A stretch of DNA of 64,000 nucleotides from Rhizophagus irregularis (lineage: Eukaryota; Glomeromycota; Glomeromycetes; Glomerales; Glomeraceae), in contig NC_089453.1 of the NCBI RefSeq assembly GCF_026210795.1, positions 3,350,501 to 3,414,500 on the forward strand, written 5' to 3'. Position 1 is the stretch's first letter; every line of letters begins with the position of its first letter. Under the pieces are notes generated by a model. It was not told the origin of the DNA and made no database searches. It worked only from the letters and a program-made list of their open reading frames with translations. The position numbers were made by a program, and so were the translations under genes. This document shows positions 37,465 through 50,100 of the stretch, piece after piece.

Positions 37465-39001
37465 GGAAAATGGCGCTAGATAAGTTTCACAATAACATCT
37501 TTTCTTTAATTGTATCAACATCATTCTTAAATGACATCATTATTCTATTTCAATCTCTCAACTTGGCTATACTAATTTCGCCCTACTTCCCAGGTCCGAT
37601 TGCGAATGATAATAGATGGAGAGTAGAGGAGTTGGATCAAGTATTTAGTATATTTTTTTGAATATATTGTATTTGTATTTTTTATAAATAAATAAAAAGT
37701 ATGATCCAAAAAAAAAATTAAAAAAAGTTATCTAAATATTAAATTAAATCTATAAAACAGATAATTTGTAACGTTTAGATTACCTTTCAACCTTACTTCC
37801 ATTGGCCAGTTTATTATGTGACGTTAAACAGGATAATCTTATCACACACCTCGTGACATTTTATGCAAGTGACAAATAGAGATCAGACCACAAAAAATTG
37901 TCGCTGAGATAAATATAAACAACGCGTCCGACACCATCACGTGACCAGGTGACAAATCATCACCTGTACTACGCGAGGTGGTGTATACGCCGATCATGCA
38001 ACGGGTTGATTGTTTAAAAAAAAAGTATCAAATAAAATGAGTCTATCATAAAAATAATTAACATATAATAAAAAAAAAATAAATATGAAAATAAAAATAA
38101 TAATTAAAAAATGTATCATTAAAATTATTTAGATTCGTATGTAGATTTAATATTTTATCATCATTTTACTAATGAGATTTTTTATAAATTTGATGTACGG
38201 CGTTATATATTTTTTAAGTACTTTCAATTTTTCATTTATCTTAAATTTAAATAATGCTTCAAAAAAAAAAATGGGATAAAGGATCAAAAGGATCATCAAG
38301 AAACTTCCAAAATAGTATTAGATACTATTGTTTTGTATTACGAATAAAATATGAATGTTCATTCTTAAAATGAAAAAAAAACTCCACACTCCTTGTTAAT
38401 ACCTACTTACCAATCCCTATAAAAAAAATCCATAAGAGATGTTAGTTATTTTATCGTTAGGTTTTAAAAAATTTGATCAACATGCATGATCGGCATCAAT
38501 TTCGTATTACAGATCTTGAAATTTCACTTTATTAAAAAAGTTCAATATACTGAATCAAAATATTTTAATCATTAAATTTTTTTGCAAATATTTTTTTAAT
38601 GATGATATTTTTATAAAAAAATTACACAAACAATTTTTTTGTTAATATCATGCATAAAATGATTTAAATTTTATGAAAATAGACAATTTACAATAAATTT
38701 TTATGACGATAAACTGTGATTTAAAAATGGTCAAGATTTTTTTTTAAAAAAAAAACTATAATGAATATGCTAAAAAAGAGGATATTTTGATAAAAATTTT
38801 TTTTCTATGAAAAAATAGATTTTTATTTACGTTTATTATGCAGAATTATTATGCAGCCAAATAGGATCATGTTGTTTTTAACATACTATCATTGCGTAAA
38901 TATCTTTGATATTTTTGACGCATTACGTCATATAGATTATTATCACACATTTACTATGCTTTTCATATGGAACATGATCTTGGACGTCTGCATAATAACA
39001 C
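37465..39001. other. Spacer upstream of copy B, left part
   Basis: No gene seen. Very AT-rich with long A and T runs. A GC-richer patch at about 37840-38010 contains several CACGTGA/GTGAC-like motifs (for example ATCACGTGACCAGGTGACAA) and may be regulatory. The short plus-strand frame 38851-39078 runs into the hairpin and is not supported as a gene. Confidence 0.4.
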
Positions 39002-39080
39002 AGTTATTAGGTAGGGGGGTTAAAATATCATCCGAACTGCTTCGCAGTTCGGTGATATTTCAACCCCCTACCCAATAACT
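39002..39080. repeat. 79-bp hairpin upstream of copy B
   Basis: AGTTATTAGGTAGGGGGGTT...ATATCATCCGAACTGC pairs with GCAGTTCGGTGATATTTCAA..CCCCCTACCCAATAACT around a TTC loop, with only a few mismatches and bulges. It shares the AGTTATT ends and the ATATCA interior with the hairpin at 20098-20185 but not the arm sequence. No target duplication is obvious. Confidence 0.8.
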
Positions 39081-39949
39081 ATTATATATCATTCATATGC
39101 CTATGCTGTTAAACATAAAATTACTCCAAAAAAGTTAAGCAACATTTTTCGGCATTCTCTAATGATGTAATTTTTTGCCGAAGTTGGTGAAACAAAAATA
39201 TAAAAGTTATGTGTGACATGAGGATGTAATAACCGCGTAATCTTTACCTAAATAAGTTAATCAGACATTGTTCATATGCAATTTTATGCATTGGGTAGAT
39301 TATTTTTAATAAACCAAATATTAGTCCAAATAATGAGAACCAATATTAATGAATTTACTCAATTTTATTATCTAATTATACGTTAGCAATATTTATTATC
39401 GATATATATATAAAAAATAAATGGGTAACTCATCAAAATTTATAAAGGCACTTGGAAAGTTGGAATGACTGATAGTTCCGCAAAGCGAATGAAGCAAAAA
39501 ATCTATCCGATCTTATTCTCTGATTCTAAAATTCTTCCGATAAAATATTTAATTAAGACAAATATCTTGTTTATTATTTATTCTACCTAATGCTAATTTC
39601 ATCTGATTAAACATCGGATCAGGTAAATTTCATCATAAAAAGGACAAGTTTCTTTCATCATTAATTATTGAACAAATTAATACCAAGTTTCATTTAAATT
39701 AAATATTCAAATATAATACTTACTTTGATCAATATTTAATTCTTTGGTAAAATAAATTGAATATTGTTGGAAATTATACTCGATGATTGTACATTTTCCT
39801 ATAAAATTAATAATCTACTCAATAATATGATTTGTAATACGCGTATAATTTTTCTGCGCAATAGTACAAGTGTTTGATAGTCGATAAATCAAAAAAAAAA
39901 TCTTTTTCGTTCCAATATTATCTTCGCTCACCCAAAGAAATATTATCTC

Positions 39950-40084
39950 CCTTATAAAAAAAGAATGTCCGGAAATTGTTATCGAAAATGTCCAGAAAAT
40001 GTCTGGTGTCTAGAAAGTGTCCGGAATATTGCAATTTTCCGGACATTTTCGGTGACAATTTCTGGACATTCTTTTTTTATAGGG
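39950..40084. mobile_element. Short MITE of the same family as 443-737
   Basis: Ends CCTTATAAAAAAAGAATGTC and GACATTCTTTTTTTATAGGG are inverted repeats with one mismatch in the first fourteen bases, and match the termini of the 443-737 element. The interior is again made of GTCCGGAAA/GTCCAGAAA motifs. The flanking direct repeat CTC (39947-39949 and 40085-40087) supports a 3-bp target duplication. At 135 bp it is an internally shortened relative. Confidence 0.82.
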
Positions 40085-41855
40085 CTCCTTATTTCCTACT
40101 TATAAAAGTTATTAAAATATTATCCCTGCTCATTGTTTCACGCAAAATACATTATCTCACGAGAGGATCTTATTTAGGTACTATTTTTATGTGAATATTT
40201 AGAGTAATCAAAGATAATAATAATAAAAATATTAGAAAATATTTAAATATTTTTATAGGCGAAGAAGTCAATATGATAATAATAAAGAGAATATGTTGGC
40301 TTTAAAGCCTAAATAGTTTGAGTATCGGGAAAAAGATTTAACATTAAAAGAACGTGAATTTGCCTTAAGGGAATTTGAAGCAAAAATTCGTGTAACGGAA
40401 TTGTCTAATTGTGAAAAAGAGCGTCAATTGAAATTGACCAATTTGGAAATAGTATTAATTAAAAATACCTTACACAATAAAAATTTTCTGTTTATACTCT
40501 TCAATTTTAAGTTTTATGGCAGTTGAGTATGAAATTTTATATAAATACAATACTTTTTTCATTCGATGATATACAGTTGAGTGAAATATACTATACTTTT
40601 TTTGGTTAACCCGACACCACTCCTTTTCGTCTTATCGAGAATGACATGCGCATTAGGTTTGCAAATTATACAATGATGTATGTATAATAAAAAAAATCAC
40701 TGTGTTATATGTGTAATACAAATAATAAATCAGTCGGTTGTAAATTAACCATAAATATACTATATATGATTTTTGTCAAATCTGGCCAAATTTCTTCTTA
40801 ATTCCGGCCAAAATTTAACTTATCATTCAAAGATCAATGCTGCGTCACAAAATTTTTAGTTTAACTGTGCATTTTAGATTTCTTTCAATATGTTTTGACA
40901 TTTTTTTTTATTAGTATATAATATACCAACTGTATGCATTTTTTTGTTTTTCATTAATAATAAATAAATAAGTTTTCGTAACATCACAATTTTTATGTAT
41001 TCAATTTAAATTACAGCATAAACACTATAAAAATAATTTTACGAATTTTATAAATTTCTTTCTTTATTTTTAAATGTTTAATTTACATTTGCCGAAAATT
41101 TCTTTAAAGATTTATACTATTACTATTACGCGACATTGCGGCGGATTTATGAAATTAAGCAAATATTTGGTCACCAAATTTACAGAAATGAACCTTAAAA
41201 AACTTTTGTGTATCCCAGAACTTGCGTCTAACCAATTTTTCCAATTTTTTCCTCTGTGGGTGGTGCTTCAAATTTGACACATTAATACTAGAGTATACAT
41301 TCGACCAGCAAATTGTTTATATTCATACCAATACAATAATGGCCGATGATAAGACTGGCGATAATTTATGTTCTTTTTATAATAATAAAAGATTTAAAAA
41401 TATCCCTTGTAATAAGTGCGGTTCATGGGGGTAATTTAAAGTCTATTTCCTTATTTCCTTCATTTCATGTACTTATGAAATTAATTTAGAATTTTTATTT
41501 ATATACGACTAATACTTTTTTTTTGTTTTTTAAATGGTATTTGTTACCGATTTATTAGTATAAGATGCAGTACTTACACCGGCAAATGAGTATAGCCTAC
41601 ATTTATGTATAGATGCCACTCCTGCCATACCAAACCTTTGTTACTACGAACAAAGTTACTGACCTACTCCTTTAGTTCGGCTATTATATTGCTAACAGCT
41701 ACACCTTTTTTACTAAAAATTAAATTAACTACATCGTGGTACTTACGTACATTTGCTGTAAAAGAAAAAATTTCACTATCTACGATATCTAGCAAAAAAT
41801 CCATATTCACGAAGACTATCCTAAAAACTTAGCACCCTATTCACACCTGATAATA
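40085..41855. other. Spacer between copies B and C, middle part
   Basis: Apart from the coiled-coil remnant at 40317-40526, no supported gene. A possible start of a small gene lies at 41341-41434 (plus strand): MADDKTGDNLCSFYNNKRF then KNIPCNKCGSWG and a stop, with one CxxC pair. It may be an exon or fragment of a zinc-binding protein, but nothing recognisable follows. The frames 41074-41277 and 41605-41832 have no recognisable features. Confidence 0.35.
40317..40526 (+). pseudogene. Coiled-coil gene remnant
   Basis: The 70-codon open frame reads FEYREKDLTLKEREFALREF, then EAKIRVTELSNCEKERQLKL, and ends TGA at 40524-40526. This is a charged heptad-like coiled coil. A stop (TAG, 40314-40316) lies immediately upstream in the same frame, and coding-looking sequence continues before it, so a longer gene has been interrupted. 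Segments of this kind occur in fungal hypothetical and transposon-derived proteins. Function unknown. Confidence 0.4.
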
Positions 41856-43480
41856 CTAAACCTTTTCGTTATCAGTTGCCCTGATCTTCTTTGGCCTATC
41901 CACAGGCTTTTCTATTTCCACTCTTTTTATCTTGTCTTCCTTTGCCAGACGTTTAGCCATTTCTTTATTGTTAGCGTCAAACTCCTCAACCTCTTCTTTG
42001 CTAGGGACCCAGTTAGAATTATACGGCTTGAACTGTGAAACCATCTTTATCTCCACAATTTCGTTTATCACCAAGTGATGCGTGATCTGATTCACCTACT
42101 TCCATTCCCTTGTACTGAAGCTCCCTATATTCATTAATGAAATCAACCATGTCTTCCTCTGTTACCATTTCTTTGTTGACAAGACGTTCAATACATTCTT
42201 CTTTTTTTTTAGTATCGTCCGTCTCCTCTGGCTGATATGATTGAAAGTCTATCCCTAAGGTCTTTAATAACGTCCACTACTTCCTCAGGTTTGACGGAAG
42301 TATGTATCACCTCTTTACTCATGTTCATCTCCTTTTCCAAGAGCCTATCCAAGCCCCACTCATGACGACCTTGAACATTATCCGAGCCCACTGATCCAAA
42401 TGATAATTTTCGTTCTTACCATTCGAATAACGCCTGTCTTCCGTTCTTTCTGCTCTTTGGTCTACTTGATCTTTCACTCCGCTGAATGTGTAAAACGTCC
42501 ATTTTGTTCCATCCCCTTTTTCTGCCGCATTCGAAAGTGTATCCTCCATGTCCTTTTGCGACTTAAAATAAGTCAGTATTTTCCAGGACCGGACTTTATT
42601 ACCTTCGAAAAAATGATCTTAGGATATGATGCCGTAAGAGCCTTAAGGAATTTCACCTCTCCTCCGCCACTTCTATTCTTTCTTTCTCAGATACCTTCTT
42701 CCATAACTGCCACTTATCTCGTTCCCGTCTTTCTTTCACCATTGATTTCCCCTTGTACTGTACCACCGTATAAAGCATCCACTAACAATGATTCCAAAAT
42801 TTCCACTCAAAAACGATCTATCAAAACGGTCATGTAATTTTATCTTTATTTTTATCTTTTGATATTTGTACTGTTTCTTGATCGAGATTGACTATACCTT
42901 ATCACTTATTTTCTTTACCATGTCTTCAACTTGAACTTCGTTCCATCTCTTCGGTATGTCGTACAAGAATATATCTCGAACATGAACTGCTTTTACGTCA
43001 TCGTCAGGTGGGAGCACTGGTAGATCGATAGGAGATTCTTTTTCTTGATTTTTTTGTACTTCTGATTGGTATTATCGTTGTTCGACGTTATCTCTGCTAT
43101 TATTCGTTCTTTTTCCTTAACCTCCAATTCCCTTTTTCGCCTTATCATTTTTTTCCGCTTGCCGCAGCCATCCTCCAAACGAAGCATTATTTTTCCAAAG
43201 CGAGTGTTATCCTTTTCATAGCTTTCATAAGCTATATCACCACAAACCTTTATATTAGCTCCGTTATTTCCGCTCTCGTGTTAGTTTTTTTCCTAAATCT
43301 TCGAAAAGACTTTCTTTTACTATTGTATTATCGAAGTTACAGCTTATTTTGTCATAGGCTTCTCTTGTACTTTTTCTACCTATGTTTCTATATTTTGACA
43401 AAGCGTAACTTATCGCCTTGTAGAACCTTTTAAAAACTCTTTCTTTTTAATATTGTTTCCATATTACGTCTGTTGATGAA
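41856..43480 (-). pseudogene. Decayed retroelement-like gene (ORF1/gag-type, RNA-binding)
   Basis: This stretch is visibly less AT-rich than its surroundings and reads on the minus strand as broken fragments in shifting frames: a Lys-rich N-terminal part (43.0-43.5 kb; LEDGCGKRKKMIRRKREL), a central DIFLYDIPKRWNEVQVEDMV then SISIKKQYKYQ..KIKIKLHDRF..SF..GNFG block (about 42.7-42.99 kb), then charged segments ending PVDRPKKIRATDNEKV (41856-42095). The central block looks like the RRM-like RNA-binding module that precedes reverse transcriptase in LINE-type elements of this fungal group. Several stops and frameshifts are present. No reverse transcriptase motif is seen. Family assignment is from memory of pattern only and is tentative. 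Confidence 0.45.
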
Positions 43481-44147
43481 AACAAAAACTTTTAACTACA
43501 AAAAAAATTTTTTTCTTTTTACTGCAGATTTATAGTAAAAAAAAATATGAGTTTATCATAAGCAGTGCTTAATTAATATCACATGCTGATCAATTGAATT
43601 GACTAAGCTTTTTTATATATATACTTAAAATCAATTGAAATGACGGACAACTTTTGATAAATCCACTAATCCACCATGATTTTTATTTTTATTTACTAAA
43701 AAATTAAATTTAATTTTTAAGAATACTAAATATTAAAAAATAACAAAACTTTAGACAGTTAAAATGTGTAAAAAAAAGAACCCCGAGCAAGGCCGGATAT
43801 CAAAATATGGCCAAATATCAATTTTTTCTTAAGAGCACCTATATTTCCCGTTGTCAAATTTGAAAGTCTAAAGTGTTAATTTCAAAGTTTTATGCGTTAG
43901 GGCTTGATTTGGATCATTTTAAAAATTAAATCTTATTTTTATCTCGAGTGTAGATATTTAATATTTTAAAATAATGAACAGTTTTTATTATATATTATTC
44001 ATATTTTGGCTTATTTTATTATAAATCATATAATAATTATTAATTAATAGTCATGTTAAAGGCTAGAACTTTTATTTATTGAATTTTAATAATGTTTACA
44101 AATAAATTTATAACAAGACTACTATGTTAATAATACAAATAAATCTT
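43481..44147. other. Spacer downstream of copy C
   Basis: AT-rich DNA without a supported gene. No transposon ends were recognised. The part next to 44147 is presumably the copy C 3' untranslated region. Confidence 0.4.
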
Positions 44148-47100
44148 TCAACTTGTATACTTTTTATGTTTTTTGTATTTACCTCTTCTACTATTTTGCC
44201 TTTCATTCATTGTTTTCTATTAAAATAAATTAATATAACAATAAGTCAATAAGTTAAAAATAAATTAAAACATAATAAATAAACATATTTTAATATAAAA
44301 TACAATACCTCAATTTCTTCAACAATAAAATTATAACTATTATAAGCATGAGATACTAACAAACAAGTAGGAAATAATTTTTCAACTGATTCTTCATAAA
44401 CATCACTCCATAAATTTAAAGTAAAATCTAAAAAATATGTATTTAAATTTAAATTTTCAATATTAAAATCTACTAATAAAAATCTATAAATGAATCTTTT
44501 TAAAGCAAATGCAAATGCTTTAGCAGGAATACGTTGTTGATTTTGATTTTCTGAATCATCATAATCTATGATATTTTTAATTGAATCCTTCATTTGTTGT
44601 GTTAACGGAGTTTTAAATTTTTCATCAATCTTATCGATTATTGAATTAGCAACTTGTTCCTCAATTAATTCATAAAATGATATAATATGTTTTAAAGAAA
44701 ATTCTTTAAGTATATCTGCATATGTTATATCATACCTCATTAACTTTAACCATTGATCAATTAAATCTAAAATAAGTATATTATTATGTTTAATTGATAA
44801 TTCTTTGATAAAACAAAGAATGGTTTCAAAAAGAGAGATTACTTCAGGTAAATCAATTGAATTTGATGAATTATATAAAGATTTTGATGGATCAAGCAAT
44901 GCTAAAATTATTAATCTTTTCTCTTCTGAAATAGGTTCCTGTGGTAATATTTTTTTAATTTCAAAAAGAATTCTTGGAGAATAATAAAATAATTCATGCT
45001 TGAATGAAAAATTTTTTAAATAGAATTGATTATCTTCCATCTCAAAATAAACTTTGTTATGAATTAACTTTTTAGCCAATTTCATTTCAATTTTTTGTAA
45101 ATCAAATATAAGATTTTTATCATCCTCTATTTCCAAATTTCTTTGATTATATTTAAAAATTTTATCATCCCAATCATAATTAATGAAATTATTATCTTGT
45201 GCCTGATCAACCTTTTTTGGTATGATGAAATATGTTTTAGGAGTTAATTTATTAAAAGATGAATCCTCTAAAAATTTAAGGTATTCACATTTTCCAATAG
45301 GAATTGCTATTATATTATCCAAAAATTCATTATGTAATTTAATTAAAAAATCTACAATTGCACATAAATAAATTCCATTATCTTTTTGTTCAACTAATCC
45401 AAATATCACAGGAAGATCAAGATTCATAAATAGTTTGTTATGAGGTAATTCTTTACATTGATATTCAAAAATATAATTAATAATATAATTCCAACTAAAA
45501 GCAAATTCTTCAAATAAAGATTTTAAATTAGCATTAACATAATCATTATCATCTGCAGATTCTTTCTTAATAAATTCATGAAATGTCATATTTTGAGCCT
45601 CTTTTTTAGTTAAACGATGTTCAAGTTTAAAGCTTAAAATTTTCACAAATCTGATAATTGGATAAAGATGTTTCATGAGCTTTAAACTTTCATGATATTT
45701 AAAAAATATTGAAAGAAATGAATTTTTGTCCAAGTTTCTAGTACTAACTTCAAAATTTATTCTTTTAATTGGTTTTAAAAGTTTAGAAAGATAAGTTATT
45801 TTCTTATCCTTACAATCATCTAACCATGTAAATTCTTCCTTAACAATCTCATGTTGTTTTATATAATTAAAGGAATTTAATTCTAATGCAAAATAAGATC
45901 GAATAGATTGAATAAATGGATTATCATTATTAATTTTCATAATATCATTAATTTCTTTGATCATTGATGAAGATAATGAAAAATATTTCTTCCAAAATTG
46001 ATTTATAAATTCTTTTAAAAATGCTATTGAAGTTATTTGTTGTAAAATGAATATTTGCTGTAAAAGCAAATCTTCTTGTACAAATGATTCAATTGCATAC
46101 TTGAAGTAAGGTAATAATTCATTGAATTCGAGTTTACTGAAAATCTTTTGAATTATATTACAGCAAAGTTCTGCTATATTTGAGTCGATATCTTTAATAT
46201 TATCATTAATAGTTTTTAATCTAATTGATTGTAAAGATTCTTCAGGATTCTTCATTAGCATAAAAAATATTTCCTTATTCTGTTGAAATTCAATAGTAAA
46301 TATTTTTTCAATAATACTATTCATTAAGATGAAAGAACTTTGTGAAAATATATTTTTGTAAAGAATTAACCGAGCATCAGATTCTAAAGGGATTAGTTTA
46401 AGATTTCTTGTAATAAATGAAATAAATGATATAATTGGAGTTATATCATTATTATTATCATCTAAACTATTAAATACCAAATTAATAATTTCAGCTGTAA
46501 TAAATTCTTGTTTTTTGCCGGACTTTCCTAAATAAATAATTTCTTTGATTTTTTCTAATGGAATTGAATTTATTTTTAATAAATCATTACATATAATTAA
46601 ATTTGAAAATTTTCCTGAGTCATCATCAATCTCTTTAGTTACGGATAAAATGGATAAAATATAATCCATGTCTTGTTTCCATGGTTTATCATCACATATA
46701 TTTTGTAAAATCGAATTAATTGATTCTCTAAAAAGATCTTGAGCAAGTTTTCCGTGAACAACGAAATCATTTTGAACCTTTATTACAATATTTGGAAAAG
46801 TTTCAACCAATTTTAATTGAATCAAAATTTCATTTGAATATTTCCACCAATAAATATGAAGAATAAATGGATCAATAATTTTATCTTCAGTTACTTCAAT
46901 TAAATTTCTTAAAATAAAATCTAAATTTTCTTTACTAGGCAATTTTATAGAATAAGTTGATAAAATAATACTAATAAAATCATTATAATAGAATTCCGAA
47001 TATCTTTGTAAATATTCAAAATATGGATGTATAGAAATCAAATTATTTTTAAAATCTTCTATATGATCTGCATACGATTCATTATTAATGTTTTCCGAAT

Positions 47101-50100
47101 CTTGTCTTAATATATCTAATTCTTCAAAATAATATTTTTCATAATAATTAATTAAATTCATAAAATAATATGAGAAAGGAAATTCAAGATCGTTAATTGA
47201 ACGTGACATTATATACATGGAAGGTTTTGGTTCACATAAATTATCTATATTAATAATTGTATTGTCCATGAAGAATTTTTTCCACAATTCTGATAATTCT
47301 TTTTTCACTTTTGATTCACCATTTTCACTATTGAAAAATGTTGACATTGCTGATAATTTTTCAAGTGAATATAAAATCTTGGAAATTGTTTGCTTAATAA
47401 TTATTATTACATAATTTCGTAAAGCTAATGAAAAGCAAGTAAATTTTGATGAATAATTCTTCCTATTTAAAGCCACTTCACATTGCCAATTTTTACAATT
47501 AGTTAAGATCCATTCAAAGGTTTTTGTTTTTATGCATTGTATGAAATTTGAATTATTTAGAATCCCTTTGCTCAATAAACTACATAAAAAAAAGGCAATA
47601 TATATATATATTAAAAAAAATTTAATATCTTATTAATAATTAAAATGATATCACAAATAAAATTAATATACCTGATATAATTTTCATAACCTTCATTAGA
47701 ATGTTGATATTCTATACATGATAAGCACCATAACAACTCATTTTGTAAAATCTTTTCAAATGGCATTGTCGAATTAACTATCTTATCAAAAAGTTTTGAA
47801 TTAATTACTTCATATAATGATTTATCCAATAAATCTATTAATGGTATTTCTGGTGGTTCTAAAGATTCAATAAAAATTCGTTTCCAGCCACAAATGAAAT
47901 TAGATAATAATGAATTTGGTTCATAATCTTGCTGAATATGAAATATTAAACACGCATATTTAATGTGTTTAGTGGGATTATTCGTTTTGAATTGTTCATT
48001 TTTGGCCCAAAATTCATTTTGATATTGTTCAATAATGTGTTTTACTAATTTAATACATTTAGTATTAATAGTTTTAATATCACATTGAAGAATTAAAATT
48101 TGATCTGTTGATTCAAAAAAGAAATTTTTCACCATATTTGAAAATTGAGATTCAGTCCTGAATATCGATAAATTGTACGCTTGATATCCTAAAAGATCTT
48201 GTAAACAAAACTTAGAATTTATATTAATTTTAGAGAATGTGTTAACAATTGTTAAATGCTCTTTTAGATTCGCCAATGAATTTTCATTTTCTTGATTAAG
48301 CAAAGCGTTAAAATAATCATAAAGACTATCATGATATTGTTGATGGAAATAAACCCGTTTCCATTTATTAAATTCATCTCGTTCTATGGTTGATAGTTCA
48401 GCTCTTAAAACTCCATCAGGAGATGCTATTGCAATCAAGCATTCTTTGCATTTTTCTAAAATCACTTCGTCTTTAACTTCAGGATTATTCTTAATAATAT
48501 TAATAACTAAGCTTTGTAAGGTTTCGTCATCGTCAAATCCAATAAATAATTCTTTCTCGGTAAATTTATTGTGTGTTTGAATATCTGAATTAGATTCAAA
48601 CGAAGTTAACATTTGGTTTATCCAATTAAATAAATCTTTTACGATTAACATTTGTCTTTCATTAAGTATATCATCAATCGACACCTTTTGTTTTTCAAAT
48701 CGATTTAGAAGTGGAGGACCAGCTAAAGGCAAATCCATCTCGTCCATAACAAGAATGCATTTAAAATTTGAAGAAACGAAACTAATAAAGTATAAATTAA
48801 TAAAAAAATATTAATTTCAAAAAAATTACATTTAAAAACTTATTTAACATATAAAATCCTTACAGCGTAGGATTGTCACATGCTCCGAGTGTAATCCTTG
48901 TAAAATATTTGGCATTTCCATCATTTTCTATAATGACATAATTTTGATTCCATAAATCATAAAGATTTCCTATTAAACATCAAAATATCTGGTTAATTAC
49001 AATTAAAATATATCATATCCGTCATTAATCGTTAAAGTAAAAAAATTACCATATATCATTTTCAAATCTGTTAAAATCAATGGTCTGCCTGTTTTAATAC
49101 ATAACTAAAAGTACAAAATGGTACAGTATATGTAAATTTAATATGTTGAAATAAAGTTCGTTTCATATATGAAATTAATTACTTACCGTGATCTTGTTTA
49201 AAACACTATAATAATAATCATCCTGATCATTAGGAAATTGTGATCCTAAAATTACAACTGGATCCAAATTTCTTCTTTTTAAATGGTAAGTTAATAAATT
49301 TACAATTGAATCGCTTTTTCCAATAACCATTAAATGACGCGCATCAGAATCATCTAAGTTTGAGTCAATTAATTTTTCGATTGAGATTTGTTTACAGGAC
49401 CATGGATTATCATCATTATTGTTGGTTTTAATAAAATCTCCAAAATAAGTTTCGCATAATTTATCACTACTCCCCATTCCCCCAAAATTACGAGCTAATG
49501 CCATTTGAATATTAACTGGAGTCATTTCATTTAATGAAAGCTGCTTGATTAAGGAGTAATAGTCACGAAGACCATGAAAATTTGGTGGGGTTTGACCGTG
49601 TTTCTCATAATTCAAATATGCTTTGGCTATAGATTCTAATTCAGTACTTCTTGCACTTAAGAAACATTTGGTGACACTAACTAAACTATCCATATCAAAT
49701 TTTGGCCTAAGGAAAATAAATTATCAGTAATGGATATAAGCTTCAACAATTCATTTAAAAAAAAATAGCATACCTTTGAACAAGTAATGCACGACCACTT
49801 TTACTAATATCAAGGTGATCATTAGATATTCCCACCACCGAAACAGTTGGCCAAATAGCTGGATAATTTGGTTCAAGCAAAGAGTGAAGCATTTTCAAAG
49901 GATCGAAGGGACTTGTTTCAGCCAACTCAACTATCAAAACAGTAGTAAAAATAATTTGTATTAAAAACATAAAAAAAAAAGTACGTATATTGTAAATTAT
50001 TTACCATTCTCAAGCAAAACTATGCTAATAACAGGAAATTGCTTAGAATTCATTTCCTGATATTCATTAGCTTTATTAAACTCTTTGATTATATCATCCG

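Noticed and set aside
42400-42837. Plus-strand 145-aa frame
   Set aside because: Antisense shadow of the decayed retroelement-like coding region on the minus strand.
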